DNA from: Pestalotiopsis fici W106-1
Taxonomy: Eukaryota > Ascomycota > Sordariomycetes > Amphisphaeriales > Sporocadaceae
Direction of reading: 5' to 3'
DNA: 64,000 nucleotides
Assembly (NCBI RefSeq): GCF_000516985.1
Contig: NW_006917103.1
Span: 868,001 to 932,000, forward strand
This document shows, piece by piece, positions 23,845 through 38,976 of the stretch. The position numbers and the translations under genes are program-made. The stretch's first letter is position 1. Each line of letters begins with the position of its first letter. Under the pieces are notes generated by a model. It was given only the letters and a program-made list of their open reading frames with translations. It was not told where the DNA came from and made no database searches.

Positions 23845-24831
23845 CTATCCACCGCTCCTTCGATTCTTCGATGTGTCTGTGGCCCAGGGATACATGCTCG
23901 CATGCTCTCGCTCTCCAGAGAAGACTCTCCCTGATTTTTTTTCTCCACTCTCCCGAATGAAGGCTTGGAAAAATTGCAGCAAATCATAAAAGGTGACCTG
24001 GTCTGTAGGGTAATTATACCAAACAAAACAGATCTCCTTCTCCTCCCCATTTTCATCCCACCTCCAGGACATATTAATTTGGCCTGGGCTAAATCCTTGG
24101 GGTTGAGACTTCGAGGTTGGTGCATAGTGTTTTGGGTAGTCCCAGCGATTGAGCAGATAGTTTCGGGGGCGTTTCAGTTGCTCCGTCAATACTGGAACAT
24201 ATGGCTGCTCCCGCGGAGAGAAATCTTGCTCGTTATAACGACTGATTTCATCATGATCGAAATTTAGCAGTAGCTTTTTGTTGTAATGAACAGAGATTTT
24301 TTTGCTGAAGGGTTCTCTACAATGAAAGTATAACCAGCTTGCGTATTTTAGATCAATTCGACCACTGGGAGAGCACCACACGGGGCAGAAAAAATCCTGG
24401 TCAAATTGGAGGTAAACAGTCCCTAATGGCCGTGGTGAAGTCGAATTATCAGGATCACATCCGCCAAAGACTTCCATGGGTGTGTAATATTTGAGAGCGG
24501 CTTCACGGCTTTCATTGTGAACCAGTAGAAGCGGTGAGATGAGGTTTCTTGTTGGGATTAGATAGTATTGGCGGGGTGAATGAGGTATGGGTTTCCAGGC
24601 GCAGGCGGACAAGACAACACGACTGTCTGCAGATTCCAGTGCATCCTGCCAAATCTTGAGTCGTAGTTCGGCCGGCAATTTCTGGAAGAAATGGAAGGCA
24701 GGAGGTTCCACTGTCTGAGGCGAAAAGGCAGAGAGTCAGTTAGGTTGCGAAATATTAGGGGAAACGTGTGCCTGTACTTGTTGAGGCGATTGGTCCTTCT
24801 CGAGGAGAAGACGGTTGTTACTCTCGTCCAT
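23845..24831 (-). CDS. 2EXR-domain protein, copy 2
   Basis: Joins: 24831-24778, 24714-23845 (307 aa). A short first exon (18 codons, 'MDESNNRLLLEKDQSPQQ') splices through GTACAG...CTAAC...CCTCAG to 'TVEPPAFHFFQKLPAELRL', a textbook 2EXR start. 'LLLVHNESREAALKYYTPM' and 'GTVYLQFDQDFFCPVW' are the other family blocks. Function unknown; often several copies per genome. The C-terminus is charged and low in structure. Confidence 0.85.
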
Positions 24832-25402
24832 CGCGAATGCCTGACATCGCAGGACTTGATGTGGTGGAGTGAGAGGGTAGCTGGACGGCGATTGCAGCGG
24901 AAGAAAAAAGAAAATAACGACCGCTGGGAGATGACAGCAGCCAGGTGACAAACGAAGAAGAAATGGTGGATGTGAAGAAGAGTCGCCGATTTATAACAGA
25001 GTGGGAAGGAAGTCGGACGACAGCCGAGTTGTGACAAAACGATTGCAAGGCGACAAACTTTGGCGCACAACCGTGGTGGAAAAAAAGATGTTGAAGGTGA
25101 CAAGCTCCAGAATGCGTCAGTCCCTGGAAGTGAAACAAAGTGGAAAGCGGCGACGAAAGACTTTGCCCACAAGGGATCAGGTAGGTACTTGATTACGACA
25201 ATGTCCTGCACGTGGCGGGTCAGAAGAAAACTACTTCCAGCAATCGTCAGGCATCAGTTGATTGTCATTCACGTTGATTGTTGTCCTGGAGAATCGCTCA
25301 GATGCAAGAACACAATATGCTGCTGCTCAATTTGCTACCAAAAGTGTGCAAGTCCCATACATAGTGTGATAATATTCTCAACATCAAGGGCATATTGAGC
25401 AT
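24832..25402. other. Intergenic, no gene seen
   Basis: Promoter of 2EXR copy 2 and 3' flank of the MYST gene. Confidence 0.6.
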
Positions 25403-27252
25403 CTATTCCTCATCTTCAGCCTCGGGTTCCTTGATCGCGTAGCCCTCCACAAATCCATCTGGATCGCAGACTCTTTCAAGGTCAATCTTGTGGTCCTCCA
25501 CCCACTGCCGAATAGCGGCCTTGTCAAGTTTTACGCGAGGCACGTCGCTGGCCTCTTGCTCCTTTGCTTCTTCTTCACCTTCGGTCTCCTGCCTAGGGGG
25601 ACGTGGTTTGGGAGGACCCATACCTGTCTCCTCGACCAAGTTCATCTCTCGAAGTATTGCCAGACAATCCTCCTGTGCTATCCATGTCTCTCTACTGCAA
25701 TCCTCGAGATCTACCAAGAGCTCCTCATTCGTTCGACCCTTTGCCAGCTCCAAGCCAAGAAGCCATCTTGCAATCTCTCCTGCCCAATACCTCTTGTAAC
25801 CTTTCCGACCGAGCTCTGAGATGGGCTTCTCCGGCCCGCCAATGATACCCTCGCGTTTTGAAATCTCATACGAGATGCCCATGAGAAGTGCACCGAGACC
25901 TTTCCTTTGCCATGGCGGAAACACAAGGATACATGCCAAGTTGTTGTTATCCCATGACATCTTTTCCTTGGAGAAGAACCCGCATATCTTGGGAGAGGGT
26001 GTGTCTCCCGAGGGCTCCGGTGGAGGCGTGTAGGTCAGTAAAAAATATGTGAAGCCCGTCACGTCAAAGAACACGGACTTGTTGTCAAGGAACAGCTTGG
26101 CAAAGAGGGACAGATTTTGACAGAATAACTATACTTGATTAGTTGCCGGATAGCGAGGTTCGCGGATGGAAGAGAACTCACTGCATCGTGCTCTCCATCA
26201 ACCTCCCACACACTCCACTCACCCTTGTCCGTGGCAAGTCCATCACTCTTTGCGTGCCGTTTTGAATGTGTACTCTGCTTCGGGTGGGTATAGACCTTTG
26301 TCCCTGGCACGTGAGCCAGACTCTGACAGTAATTCACATGCTCTGTCCACGATACCAGCTCTTTCGAGTATTTGAAGCAGCATGGGCACACGTAGAGTCG
26401 GTCCAAGACTGCCTCCTTTTCCTTCTTGCCGCCTCCTATCTTGGCTCCATTGCCTTGTTCCCGAGCTCCTATATTGCCCGAGGTGTCTCCCAGCACCTCC
26501 TTGCTATAATATGATGGATACCATGTCTTGAAAGAGATATCGCCCAGCGTAACCTTATCGATGTTGCGATCTGCTCTCGGGGTTGGGGGTGGCTTGGGAA
26601 TGGTTGTAGACGAAGCCCGGCGCCGCGGCGTCAGGGGCAATGCCGTCGCAGGATCAGTGAAATTGTTTGCGTGGGCTGCTTGCGGCCGTGACTGGGGCGA
26701 TGATTTTGGTTGTGAGACGTAGGTTCTCGGTCGTGATGTGTTGGCTTGTATCTTTGGCTCTGCCTTGGCTACGTTGGGGGATGCCGGTGCGACGGCTGGT
26801 GGTACCGCAGCTTGCGCTGTACTCGTTGCAGGCTTTGACCGCTTCTTTTCCACGGACGGTTTGGTCCTGACGGCGATAGAAGACTCTGCTTCAATTTCTG
26901 GTTCTGGTTCGGCTGTCTGGCCTCTTGCTCGTCTCGTTGGCTTGGATGCAGGTGCAGGCGTAGGCGCTGTCACTGGCGCTGGGGGTTGTTCAGAGGGGGG
27001 TTGTGTCTGCTCAGCACTATCGGACTTTGGCGCGTCGCCGACCTGCGACTTGGGGAGGAAATATCTTGTAATGGTATTTTGAGGATTCTCTAGAGTATTG
27101 GCGCGTATGCGACCACTTCTACGCTGTTTCTCGGGCTCAGCGCCAGCTGAGGGTGCCGCCCCAGAGGTGTGTCGCGTCGTCCGTCGGGGGGCGGCAGAGG
27201 AGCTCTCGGCGGCAGGCTCATCGTGGGGTTGTTTGCGCTTCTGCGGCGCCAT
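25403..27252 (-). CDS. MYST-family histone acetyltransferase, Sas2-like
   Basis: Joins: 27252-26182, 26128-25403 (598 aa), phase 0 intron GTGAGT...TATAG. The first 230 residues or so are disordered and rich in Pro, Ala, Thr and Lys. A MYST C2HC zinc finger follows at about residues 285-310 ('LYVCPCCFKYSKELVSWTEH'), then the acetyltransferase fold: 'FFDVTGFTYFLLTY', 'NLACILVFPPWQRKGLGALL' (catalytic Cys and acetyl-CoA Q/RxxGxG loop, about residue 430) and 'EKPISELGRKGYKRYW' (catalytic Glu region). No chromodomain (Esa1) or PHD finger (Sas3) is present, which points to the Sas2 branch that acetylates H4K16; this subtype call is inference. A longer upstream frame exists, but 27252 (MAPQKRKQ) is the first good ATG. 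Confidence 0.92.
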
Positions 27253-28243
27253 GATTCCTCTCCTAACCCCCTGATCGAATGACAAGAAATCCGACAGTGG
27301 CCTCCTATTGCAACATGAAGAAGGCAAAGGGTATCCCGAGAGAACAAATACATTAGAGACACAAGCTGTCCGTGTTTGCATTGAACGTCTGGTCGTCCCT
27401 GGCGCAAGGTCAGAGCTAGAAGCTAAATGCGCATTACGTAAATCCCCGGAAATCTTCCGCCTCTTTTTGATGATTTGCATTGTTTCAATATTACAGATGC
27501 ACTCGTTATTATTGCAAAGCAAACCTGTCAAAAATACAGAAATACATGCAATTTCGTATTTTGGAGCGACTTCCTGCTGGATTTGCAAAGAAACTGCCAA
27601 CTGCCCGCCCAATATACGTTCTGATGCGCTCCGCTAGGCGCTCATGACTTACACGTTAGGTACATCTGCTTTTACATATGCCCTCATCATCTGTCAAGAC
27701 CTCAGAGTGGCCGCGAACCATTTTCCCTAAATTCAATATCAATCTCTATATCATGAAATTCAAGAGTGTAACTAGTGTTCGTCAGCTGTAGTTACACTTT
27801 TAATAAAACTGGATGAACACCAACGCCCTTGTACCTGGGCAACCAAGAGTGTTAGGGGGACGAGATACAGATCTGCACGACTATATTCGCCTACTAGAAG
27901 AATCCATCTCAGAAATCACATGGCTCTCAGGCACCTTGAATCACAAGAAATCCAAATTAAAGCAAACATAAGCCACGTGGGTATGAGGATGCAACGATGT
28001 AGCGCAAGATATCCTGCCTCGAGCATCGCCATCATACGTTGAAGAGGCCATCCCACTGCAAGCAAGAGACTGAGATGCGTATCGGTACGACTGACAAGTA
28101 TGATCAGAGGCGATGGGCTTTTTCTGTTGCAATATATAAGTAGCTCTGGCTCTCGATCATGTCCAAGGTGAAGCCTGTAGGCCAGAGTCTCCAAACCATA
28201 CAATTCAACTTGAACGAATCCAAAGACCATCTTCCAGTTAAAG
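27253..28243. other. Intergenic, no gene seen
   Basis: Divergent promoter region between the MYST gene (minus) and the secreted protein (plus); AT-rich in the middle. Confidence 0.6.
28133..28140 (+). promoter_or_regulatory. Possible TATA box of the secreted protein
   Basis: TATATAAG about 104 bp before the ATG at 28244. A motif match only. Confidence 0.4.
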
Positions 28244-28699
28244 ATGAAATCAGTCCCTCTCTTTGCAGTGCTTCTGCTTACTTGCGTCAACGACGCCCTC
28301 GGATACGCCATCACCATTCGCAACGACGACTACGACAATGGCGTTGATCCCATCTGCATCGGCACCGGCCCAGAATCCTGCCAAGGCGTCTACAAGTGCG
28401 ACAATGCCAACCTGGACTCGCTAGAATGCGCCTTTTACGTCTACAACTCAAACTGCCAGTCTCTGCACCCAGACGAACCGTGGGCCACGGTTCAGTCTGG
28501 TGTCTCGTTTACCTACGACGGTCTCGACCACAGCATTGATATTCAAAACGCCACGGGCAGTCTTGATGCGTTACAGATGGGCATTGTCTGGAAGTACATG
28601 GACGGCTTGTACGGCGATGGTTATGGAAATGTCCGGGGCGATTGCTCGACCAAGGACAAGAAATGTGCTTTTATGAGGTCGGCTTTTACCTGCAAGTAA
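28244..28699 (+). CDS. Small secreted cysteine-rich protein
   Basis: 151 aa, no intron. 'MKSVPLFAVLLLTCVNDALG' is a signal peptide. The mature part of about 131 residues has eight cysteines: five in the first third (PIC, ESC, YKC, LEC, SNC) and three near the end (GDC, KKC, FTC), enough for four disulphides. It is acidic, rich in Asp, Gly and Tyr. No family recognised. Size and cysteine pattern are those of fungal effector-like or extracellular proteins, but no function can be claimed. Confidence 0.8.
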   Translation: MKSVPLFAVLLLTCVNDALGYAITIRNDDYDNGVDPICIGTGPESCQGVYKCDNANLDSLECAFYVYNSNCQSLHPDEPWATVQSGVSFTYDGLDHSIDIQNATGSLDALQMGIVWKYMDGLYGDGYGNVRGDCSTKDKKCAFMRSAFTCK

Positions 28700-28907
28700 A
28701 AGAAGAATGTAGAGCATGGTATAGAAGCGGGAATCGGGGAGAATCGTGCTTATTGGCGGAAGAAGTTATTTGAATCTCTCAACTCCATTTGATTGTACCG
28801 AAAGCGTAGAAGTAGCAATATTCGTTGCTCTGATACAGTACCAAATTATTTGTTGTTTTTGACATAACTTCCTCCACACTCGCTCGGTGCAAACCTCGTG
28901 TTTCGTT

Positions 28908-30690
28908 TCAGCGACAGGCCAGTTCAAACTCCCACGTTTGCCCCGTGTCCACGGTCGTGTTGCGCACTTCCACGTAGAGCTTGGGAGGAGGCTCACTCAG
29001 CTTCTGAGAAGTAATGGCCCATGAGGAGAGCCCCTCGCCTTCCTTGGTGAATGTGTTCGAAAGTAGCTCCCGGCTGATCTCCTGCCGCAAGTGGACGCTC
29101 ATCTTGGGCTGCCTGAACCCGTCGCGGTCCAACCAGTACTGGAGGGGTCGGTGAAACCCATCAACGACCTTGTGTTTGAGGACCATGCGTGGTCGCCCCG
29201 GCAAAGTGCCCGGCTTGCTGGGGTCGGCGCGCAGCTCAAAGATGAGGTGTCGCTTGTGGAATTGGCCTTTCCAGGACATGCTCAGCTCCAGTAGTCCCTG
29301 GTATATGCCCGCCCCGCCAGAAGTGCTGCCAACCTGCTATGCATCAGCTCACATATCTCAAACCATGGCACAGCATGCTTTCCCCTTGGAAATGGGCAAG
29401 ATGTCCTTGCGGCTCACGACATGTTAGCATAGGGGACGTCAATATACATACATCACTACTCAATAGGAAGGCTTTGTTCAAGGGGTCCCAGAAGTTGTAG
29501 GGCATTTGCTTTGCAATGGTAACCTTGGAACCAACCGTAAACTTGATCATGTGGTTATCCTGATGCTCAATTCTGCGCACATCATCCGAGGTGAGCGACG
29601 CGGGCAAATACACGTCTCGCGGGGACAGCCACCAGGCCGAGTCGGGCAGCGAAGCAACCAGCTCGCCGGCGTGCGTCCTCACAAACCCGTCCATTGTCTT
29701 GGTCAAGTGAATAAAAGTATCATGCGGGGATCCCGCACGCGAGCAGCCGAGGCTGAGGAAATGCCCCGTCGAGCGCACGAGGGCCAGCTCCGTCTCCCTG
29801 AGGCAGATGCCCTTGTTGGTCAGCCTGAGCTCGCTGGTGTACGGCATCCTGGCGTCGGAGATTTGCAGGTCGTGCGCGCCGGCAAAGTCGCGGGGGTGTT
29901 CGGCAAACAGTCCGTGGTATTTGGAGGTCGACGTGCCCGGTGAGGTCTGCCATGCGAATAACGTCAGGTCTTTTGACCGCCTGCAGATTTCTTCCTGCAG
30001 CCTGAAGAATGCCTTTTTGCCTTCACCGTATAGCATTGGCATATTAATGTCGAAAATTCCCAGCAATGAATACGACATGTCTTCGGCCCTTGTCGTCTCA
30101 CGAGTAGCGGCCCACGACATCCGGCTCGCAATAGAGACTGTGTCGAGGCTCTTTTGATGAAGCAGAATGTCCAGAGGTATCCTGGTGATCTCAGAGATCT
30201 TTGGTGCCAGATCTTCTTTTGGCCAGCTATTCTTCCACTCGTTATCATAGAAGTAGTAAAGATTCCTCGGAGCGATGAGCTCCTGTAACGTCCAGCCTCT
30301 AGTCAGCCATCGACACTTGGGTAGATGGTCCAGAACCCCTTGCAAAGAATCGGCGCTGTCGCCGCCCAAATCAGATAGGTAGACAAAGCATACAGCCGCG
30401 TCCTGATACCAGCGGAACATGGAGTTGATCGCTTCAGACAGCTCGGCGCTGCTGGTCTTGTCGATGCAGCAAGTATCGACCCAAGCGTAGCGCAAGCCGC
30501 GTCCCCGAGCCAGCTCACACGTCTTTTCAATCTTTTCGAAACCTTTCTTCAACCGCGCTCTCGGCAGGTCATTGAAATCGCTCCAAAGCACCTCATCTTC
30601 GGCCCATGTATGTGACAAGATTGCATATTCGACCTTTTCATGGTCGACGATGCTCTCCAACTTTAAACTTTCGGTATTGATGAGCCACAT
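28908..30690 (-). CDS. HET-domain (heterokaryon incompatibility) protein
   Basis: Joins: 30690-29452, 29333-28908 (554 aa), phase 0 intron GTATGT...CAG. The HET domain occupies about residues 20-160: 'YAILSHTWAEDEVLWSDF', 'GLRYAWVDTCCIDKTSSAEL' and 'CRWLTRGWTLQELIAP' are its three diagnostic blocks. Then comes 'SWAATRETTRAEDMSYSLLG', typical of the C-terminal extension of this subgroup ('DINMPMLYGEGKKAFFRLQ'). HET domains trigger cell death or growth arrest when unlike fungi fuse, often downstream of NLRs. The ATG at 30690 (MWLINTES) fits the usual HET start; an in-frame ATG at 30774 exists upstream. Confidence 0.93.
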
Positions 30691-31227
30691 GACGGCATGG
30701 TTGAGGGGTGAATGAGCCACAGGGAGATGGGCCAGAAACACCAAGTCATCGATACTTGGTGAAAATCTGGACAATGGTGTCTGTAAGTTAGTGTCGGGTA
30801 CAGATAGACTTATTGATAGTCTTCAATTTTGTGTGCCCAAGGATGGTTGTAGAGATCATTGTCAGCTTGTGGAGAGCCAGTGACCACCAGCCCCACGCGA
30901 AGGATCAGGCGAGAAGGCATGCATCCAATCACGATGCGCATGGCGAGACTACAATTCAGCTTCCAGGATCAAATACGATTCCCGCATAATCGCCGCTTCG
31001 GGATGATTATGGTGTGTCGGTGCCTCCACAATTCAGGTAAGCAAATAAACTAGATGCGCGCTTATGCTTTTATGCTTAAAATCCCCGGCGTCTCTCTGGC
31101 ATGTACATCCACACACCGTTTACTAGGCGTAAACGATGGACACGGAAGCGATTCATTCGTTGCCGGTTTTCGGATCACGTAATATTATGTGAGATATTTT
31201 CTACCTCTTCTAAATCGTAGCATCTCT
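30691..31227. other. Intergenic, no gene seen
   Basis: HET gene promoter and the 3' flank of the monooxygenase. Confidence 0.6.
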
Positions 31228-34225
<2,998 letters not shown>

Positions 34226-36631
34226 TTATTTCGCACTATTCGTTCGCCCAAGGTCTCGTCGTACTCTCCAGACACGAGATCCATTGCCGCGTTTCTGACT
34301 ACCTTGAAGAACCTCGATCCAGGGCGTTGGCATGGACGCAGATTCCAAGTCTGTGCTGGACGGCTCATGATCTGAATCGATCGCCTCGTCTTCTCCTATG
34401 ATATCGATTTGCTCGTCGACATCGACATCGTTGACAGTTGATGATTGGTAGTAGAGATCTTCCGTGTAAGCCCACCCGGGCGGATCAAACCTGCCACTTA
34501 CAAGGGCAATCTTCCCGCCCTTTTCGACAATTTGGTTGATCCTTTCGTCGGGTACAGGGCTCAGCAACTGGAGAACGTGATTTTCTGTATCTATGCCACG
34601 CAGAAGAGCAAGTCCGATGGTGTGGGAATATCTGGGGTCAAGGGTCACTCCAGATTGCATGATTGGAATGCCTTCTGGTGTGTGAGTGACCAATTGATCT
34701 CCAGTCTTTTTGGCGAAACGTGGAGATGTCTGGTCCAGGTCCATATCATCAAGGCTGGACGGATTCTCAGCTCCCTTGCTCTTGTTCGATTGAAATGCCA
34801 TGGAACTCTCAACCTCCACTATGGCAAGAATTGTGCCATTGATGGCGTCCGCTAGGATGTCTACCGGTGCTTGGAAATCGTAACACATGATGCCAATTAT
34901 ACCGGGCGATGGGCCGGAATAACGTACGCACCAAGGCATAAGGGCGGAAAGAGGTTCGGGATTCCACGTCTGAACACTGGCCTTGGCTTCGGAATGGAAA
35001 TATGACAATGTCTGCATTGTCCGTAGGTGAGCCGCAGTGCGGGATGTATACTGGCTTATCTGTGATGGAAGTATTGCAACTTTCCCGGACCTGAAGCTGG
35101 CTTGCAAGGTCTCGATAACATCAAGAGGCCCCGGTGCCATGTACACGACGTGTGTTGGTTTTGCTGTTTCAATCAAGGATACCAACAGGTCCAAACCAGT
35201 ACCTTGCACCCAGCCCGGTGTGTTCACAACCAGAGGTAAGCTAGCAAACCTATTGCGATAATGCGTTACCAGGTCAGCGACGACTGAGAGGTAAAGATCC
35301 GGGTCTGACGAGGGCGAGACAGCTGCTAATGTATGAGATCGAACGATAGAGCGACCCGATCCAGGTGTTGATTCGGGTAGTGTTCGGCAGAAAGTTGGGC
35401 TGAGAACTGGCTCGGTTATGCGAACTAGAGATATTTGCCCGGGCGGACCATGCTCAGGCTGGCCTGGGTCAAGATCGAGAATAGCTATGCCACTGTGTTG
35501 CTTCTTCCCTGATCTTTCGTCGGTCAAGAGTTGATTGGCCAATAATCTGCCAAAGGTAGATTTGCCTGCTGACTTTGGGCCAGTGATTATTGCGGACGCG
35601 GGTTTACTGCGCGACGCTTTGACTAGACTATCAATCTCGCGATTCCATTCTGGAGGTGATTTCAGATCCGAGAGGAGTGCTCGTTTGGGACCGTCGGCAG
35701 AAGTGTATAGCTAAGATGAAGATTAGTACTCCTTGCTTCCAAGAAAAACGGCAGGCGTCCTACTATGGTAAAGGTCGAGCTTTCTGGCTTTCCGCCTTCT
35801 GAAGTTGAGGATTCGTCCCATAGGCCACGGAAGAGGGGGGATACTCTGCCCAGTTGTCTCAAGCTCTGTGCTCCGGGGCATGGTCCCAGTTCTATACTCG
35901 CACCGTCTGGGCATCTGATAACGGGGAGCGCTTGACAATGAGATGCATGTACCCAATGAGTCTTTTCTGTAGCTCGTAAAGTAGCACCACAGATGGTGAT
36001 GTTTCCACTGGTCACGGTAACGCCGTAGCTGCCCAAAATCACAAGGCGCTGAATTGGTTAGTGAGCCGTCATGATTCTCTGGAAAGGCAGACCAACCTCT
36101 CCGTCAGCGAGCTTTAGCTGCAATTTACCTCCAGCTTTCTTTCTGAAATTGCTTTTTGTCGGATTAAAGCTAGAAAATTGGAGGATGGGCGCTTGCGGAA
36201 TGACGGGAATGTCTTCCGCAATTTCCTCTGAATCTGCCGCGATCGCATATGGCGTGGCCAGGCCACTACTGCTGCCTTCAGCTTGTGGCTTGGAGACTGG
36301 AGTCGATACAACAACCGTCTTCTCTACGGTTTTCTGCGTCGCCCGCCCTCTCTTGGATCTTTTGGGGGTAGTAGTTGATGACACTTCAACCGCTGCTTCT
36401 GCGCTAACAGACGTGATTTGCCCTTCTTGTGATTGCACTTGGGGTTTGGCAGCAGGTGTTTCAGTTTCAGGTGCCTTCCCTTGACTGCGCAGATTTCGCA
36501 ATCTAGCAAAAGCACTTTGAGCTAGGGTCCAGTAAGCACACGAACTTCAAGTGATCAGAAATGAACAAAATCAATCTTGCCTTACCTGCAGGCTGTTCAG
36601 CAGTATCTAATTTCCGTCGTTTTGAGGCCAT
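34226..36631 (-). CDS. GRC3: Polynucleotide 5'-hydroxyl kinase Grc3
   Basis: Joins: 36631-36586, 36521-36097, 36048-35764, 35710-34226 (746 aa). The start 'MASKRRKLDTAEQPA' and a disordered basic region lead to the Clp1/Grc3 N-terminal beta domain ('LVILGSYGVTVTSGNITICG'). The P-loop 'IITGPKSAGKSTFGR' lies at about residues 289-303, followed by 'IAILDLDPGQPEHGPPGQIS' and the lid and C-terminal region ('LPLVVNTPGWVQGTGLDLL'), all typical of Grc3. In yeast Grc3 works with the Las1 nuclease to cut and phosphorylate ITS2 in pre-rRNA and has a role in Pol I termination. Every intron has canonical ends and matching phase. Divergent from RPA34. Confidence 0.95.
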
Positions 36632-37100
36632 TTGAGAAATAGGTTGATGAACCCACTAGCTGATACTAGAGAAGCAAGCCAATAGTAAGAACAAGAATGT
36701 GAAAATAGCGACAAATAACCTCAAGTCCAGAGATGACATACAGTTGAGTCGTCTTCTGAGGATTAGATCAGTTAGCAGCAGTGAATGCAAGATACAAGGG
36801 TACTTGCACGACTTTTTGTTGTGGAGCACCTGGCAGCCATATTCTGCGCAATTGGCCAATCAGAAGCCCAATCACCATCTGCACCGGCTACAGTAGCTGC
36901 GGGTCTACAGCAAATCAGCCAATCAGAGTGATTCTTGGCCCGCAGCTTGTGGAAACGCGTTGTCCCAAAAAATTATTATTTTATCGCATTCACGACTTGA
37001 AGCTTCAGAACATCTCTCTGCCCCTCCATCGCAGCCGACTTTGTTCAACACCTTCGACCACGACGCTTTTGCCGTTCAGCCGGCTCGCAGTAGTGAAACC
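36632..37100. promoter_or_regulatory. Bidirectional promoter GRC3 / RPA34 with two CCAAT boxes
   Basis: 469 bp between two start codons pointing away from each other. CCAATCAG occurs twice, at 36856-36863 and 36919-36926, and the first is half of the palindrome ATTGGCCAAT (36851-36860). CCAAT is the binding site of the HAP/NF-Y complex. Both flanking genes serve rRNA production, so co-regulation is plausible (inference). Confidence 0.6.
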
Positions 37101-38976
37101 ATGGCTCCTAGCAAGTCTCTTGGCTCACTGAGCGCAATGCGCGACGCCATTCAGAAGAAGACTGCCGCCAAGGCTTCTTCACTGGCAGGCGCCGCGAGCT
37201 CCCTCAAGAGCGCCGCCCCCGTCGACGATTCGAGCGACTCAAACAGCTCAGGCAGTAGCGATAGCGACAGCGACAGCGGCAGTGACTCTGACAGCGGTAT
37301 CGAGGAAGCAAAGAAGAAGCTTGACGCCAAGAATGCTGCCAAGAAGGCTGCTGCCACCAAAACCCAGCCGCCCGCTGCCACAGCTACCAATCTCAAGAAG
37401 ACTAGCACCAAGAAGCCTGCTGCCGATACCAGCTCCTCCGACGATTCCACCTCTGACTCTGACTCTGGTTCCGACTCGGACAAAGATACAAAACCTACCA
37501 AGAAGGCTGAAAAGCCTAGTTCGGCAAAGAAGTCCACCACCGTAAAGAAAGCTGCTAGTGACAGCAGCACCAGCAGCAGTGGAAGCGATAGCGACAGCGA
37601 CAGTGACAGCGACTCTGATGCTGGCGCCAAGGTTCAATCAATTGCCAGCGCAGTTGCCACAAAGGCAGCACATGCCAATACTGCTTTGCCAATTCGCAAC
37701 TCCCCTAAGAATGAAGATGCAGATGAGGACAGCAGCAGCGATTCGGAGTCAGAAAGTGAATCTGATGCAAAGGCCGTTACTAGAGTCAACGGCACTTCGG
37801 ACAACACTGAACTGTGCGTTCTTTCCTATTCAGCTTGGGATTGGGAAAAATATGCTAACATTATGTAGTGCTAAGCCAGAGTGGCTCACCAAGTCCGACT
37901 TTATGCTTCGAAAGGCCTCTACCGACAATCCTGGCAAGGAAGTCTCTGAATTCCTGAGCAAGTCTAGCCTCGAGGGCAAGCAGGTCTGGTACTTTACTGC
38001 GCCTGCTTCATTGCCCATCACCGTCATCAAGGACATGGAGATCGACTTGGCAAAGGCTCAGTCTGGTGGCGCTATCCTGAACCACAAGGGCGATTCTTAC
38101 GGTCTGGATCTCGAGCCGTACACAACTAGCAGTCAAATTCAGCTCCTGATTCCTTCAAAGGGTGGTGAAAAGTATAACACACGTATGTCACTCTGCGCTA
38201 CTAGAAAAACGAAGCTGTTTGCTAACTCTGCTTAAGTGAACCGGGGTATTGATTCTACTGTCCATCTTCGCCGCATCGCCGAGTTTGGTGGCTCCAGCAA
38301 AGTCAGCTCGACTGCCACCGACCAGTATGTGCGAAAGCCAAAGCCTGTGCGCCAGCAGCCAGAGAATCTGAAGGCTCGCTTTACCCCAATCGGCGTGCCT
38401 ACAAAGAAGCCCACTCCTTTCCAAGCCACCAAGAGCAAGCAAGTCTCGGATTCAAGCTCTTCATCTGATAGCGACTCTGATGTCGAAATGGCTGATGCTT
38501 CCGCACTACCTCCTTCTGTTCTTTCCAAGAAGACTGAAGCTGCTGGCACAAACGGCAAATCGAAGAGGAAGCAGCCTTCAGACTCTTCAAGCTCAGGAAG
38601 CGATTCCAGCTCGAGCGAGTCCGATGAGGAGCCTTCGCCGCCAAAGAAGAAGTCCAAGGCAACGGACAAGGCTGCGAAGCGCGCAAAAGTTAGTCCTGTC
38701 AAGGAACTAGTGAAGCCTACAACCAATTCTCCCGCGCCAGCCGTTCAGGCAGAGAACATTGACGTCCCCAGTTCGCTGGGCAAGAAGTCCAAGACCAAGT
38801 CGACTCCTATTCCGCCGCCCACTGTTGGACGCACATTGGCAGACACTCATGCTACTCCCTCCAAAACCCCGGCATCCACAAAATCTAAGAAGGACAAGAA
38901 GTCAAAGGCTGATGATACGCCTAAGGCGCTCACCCAGACTCCGATTCCTCCCCCTTCTTACGGAATTGGCAACTAG
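37101..38976 (+). CDS. RPA34: RNA polymerase I subunit Rpa34 (A34.5) homologue
   Basis: Exons 37101-37813, 37869-38182, 38237-38976 (588 aa to the first stop). The N-terminal 235 residues are Lys/Ala segments alternating with Ser/Asp repeats (SDSDSDS), as in nucleolar phosphoproteins. The middle ('GKQVWYFTAPASLPITVIKD', 'KGDSYGLDLEPYTTSSQIQL', 'NRGIDSTVHLRRI') fits the Rpa34 core that pairs with Rpa49 to form the TFIIF-like module of Pol I. More Ser/Asp and Lys/Pro segments follow. The ATG at 37101 sits in AAACCATGG; the frame is open upstream without a better ATG. The stop is TAG at 38974-38976, but the same frame stays open for 45 more codons with a Lys-rich end (next entry), so the true C-terminus may be longer. 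Confidence 0.85.

Noticed and set aside
37151..37630. Minus-strand Leu/Ser-rich frame
   Set aside because: Antisense shadow of the Ser/Asp repeats of RPA34.
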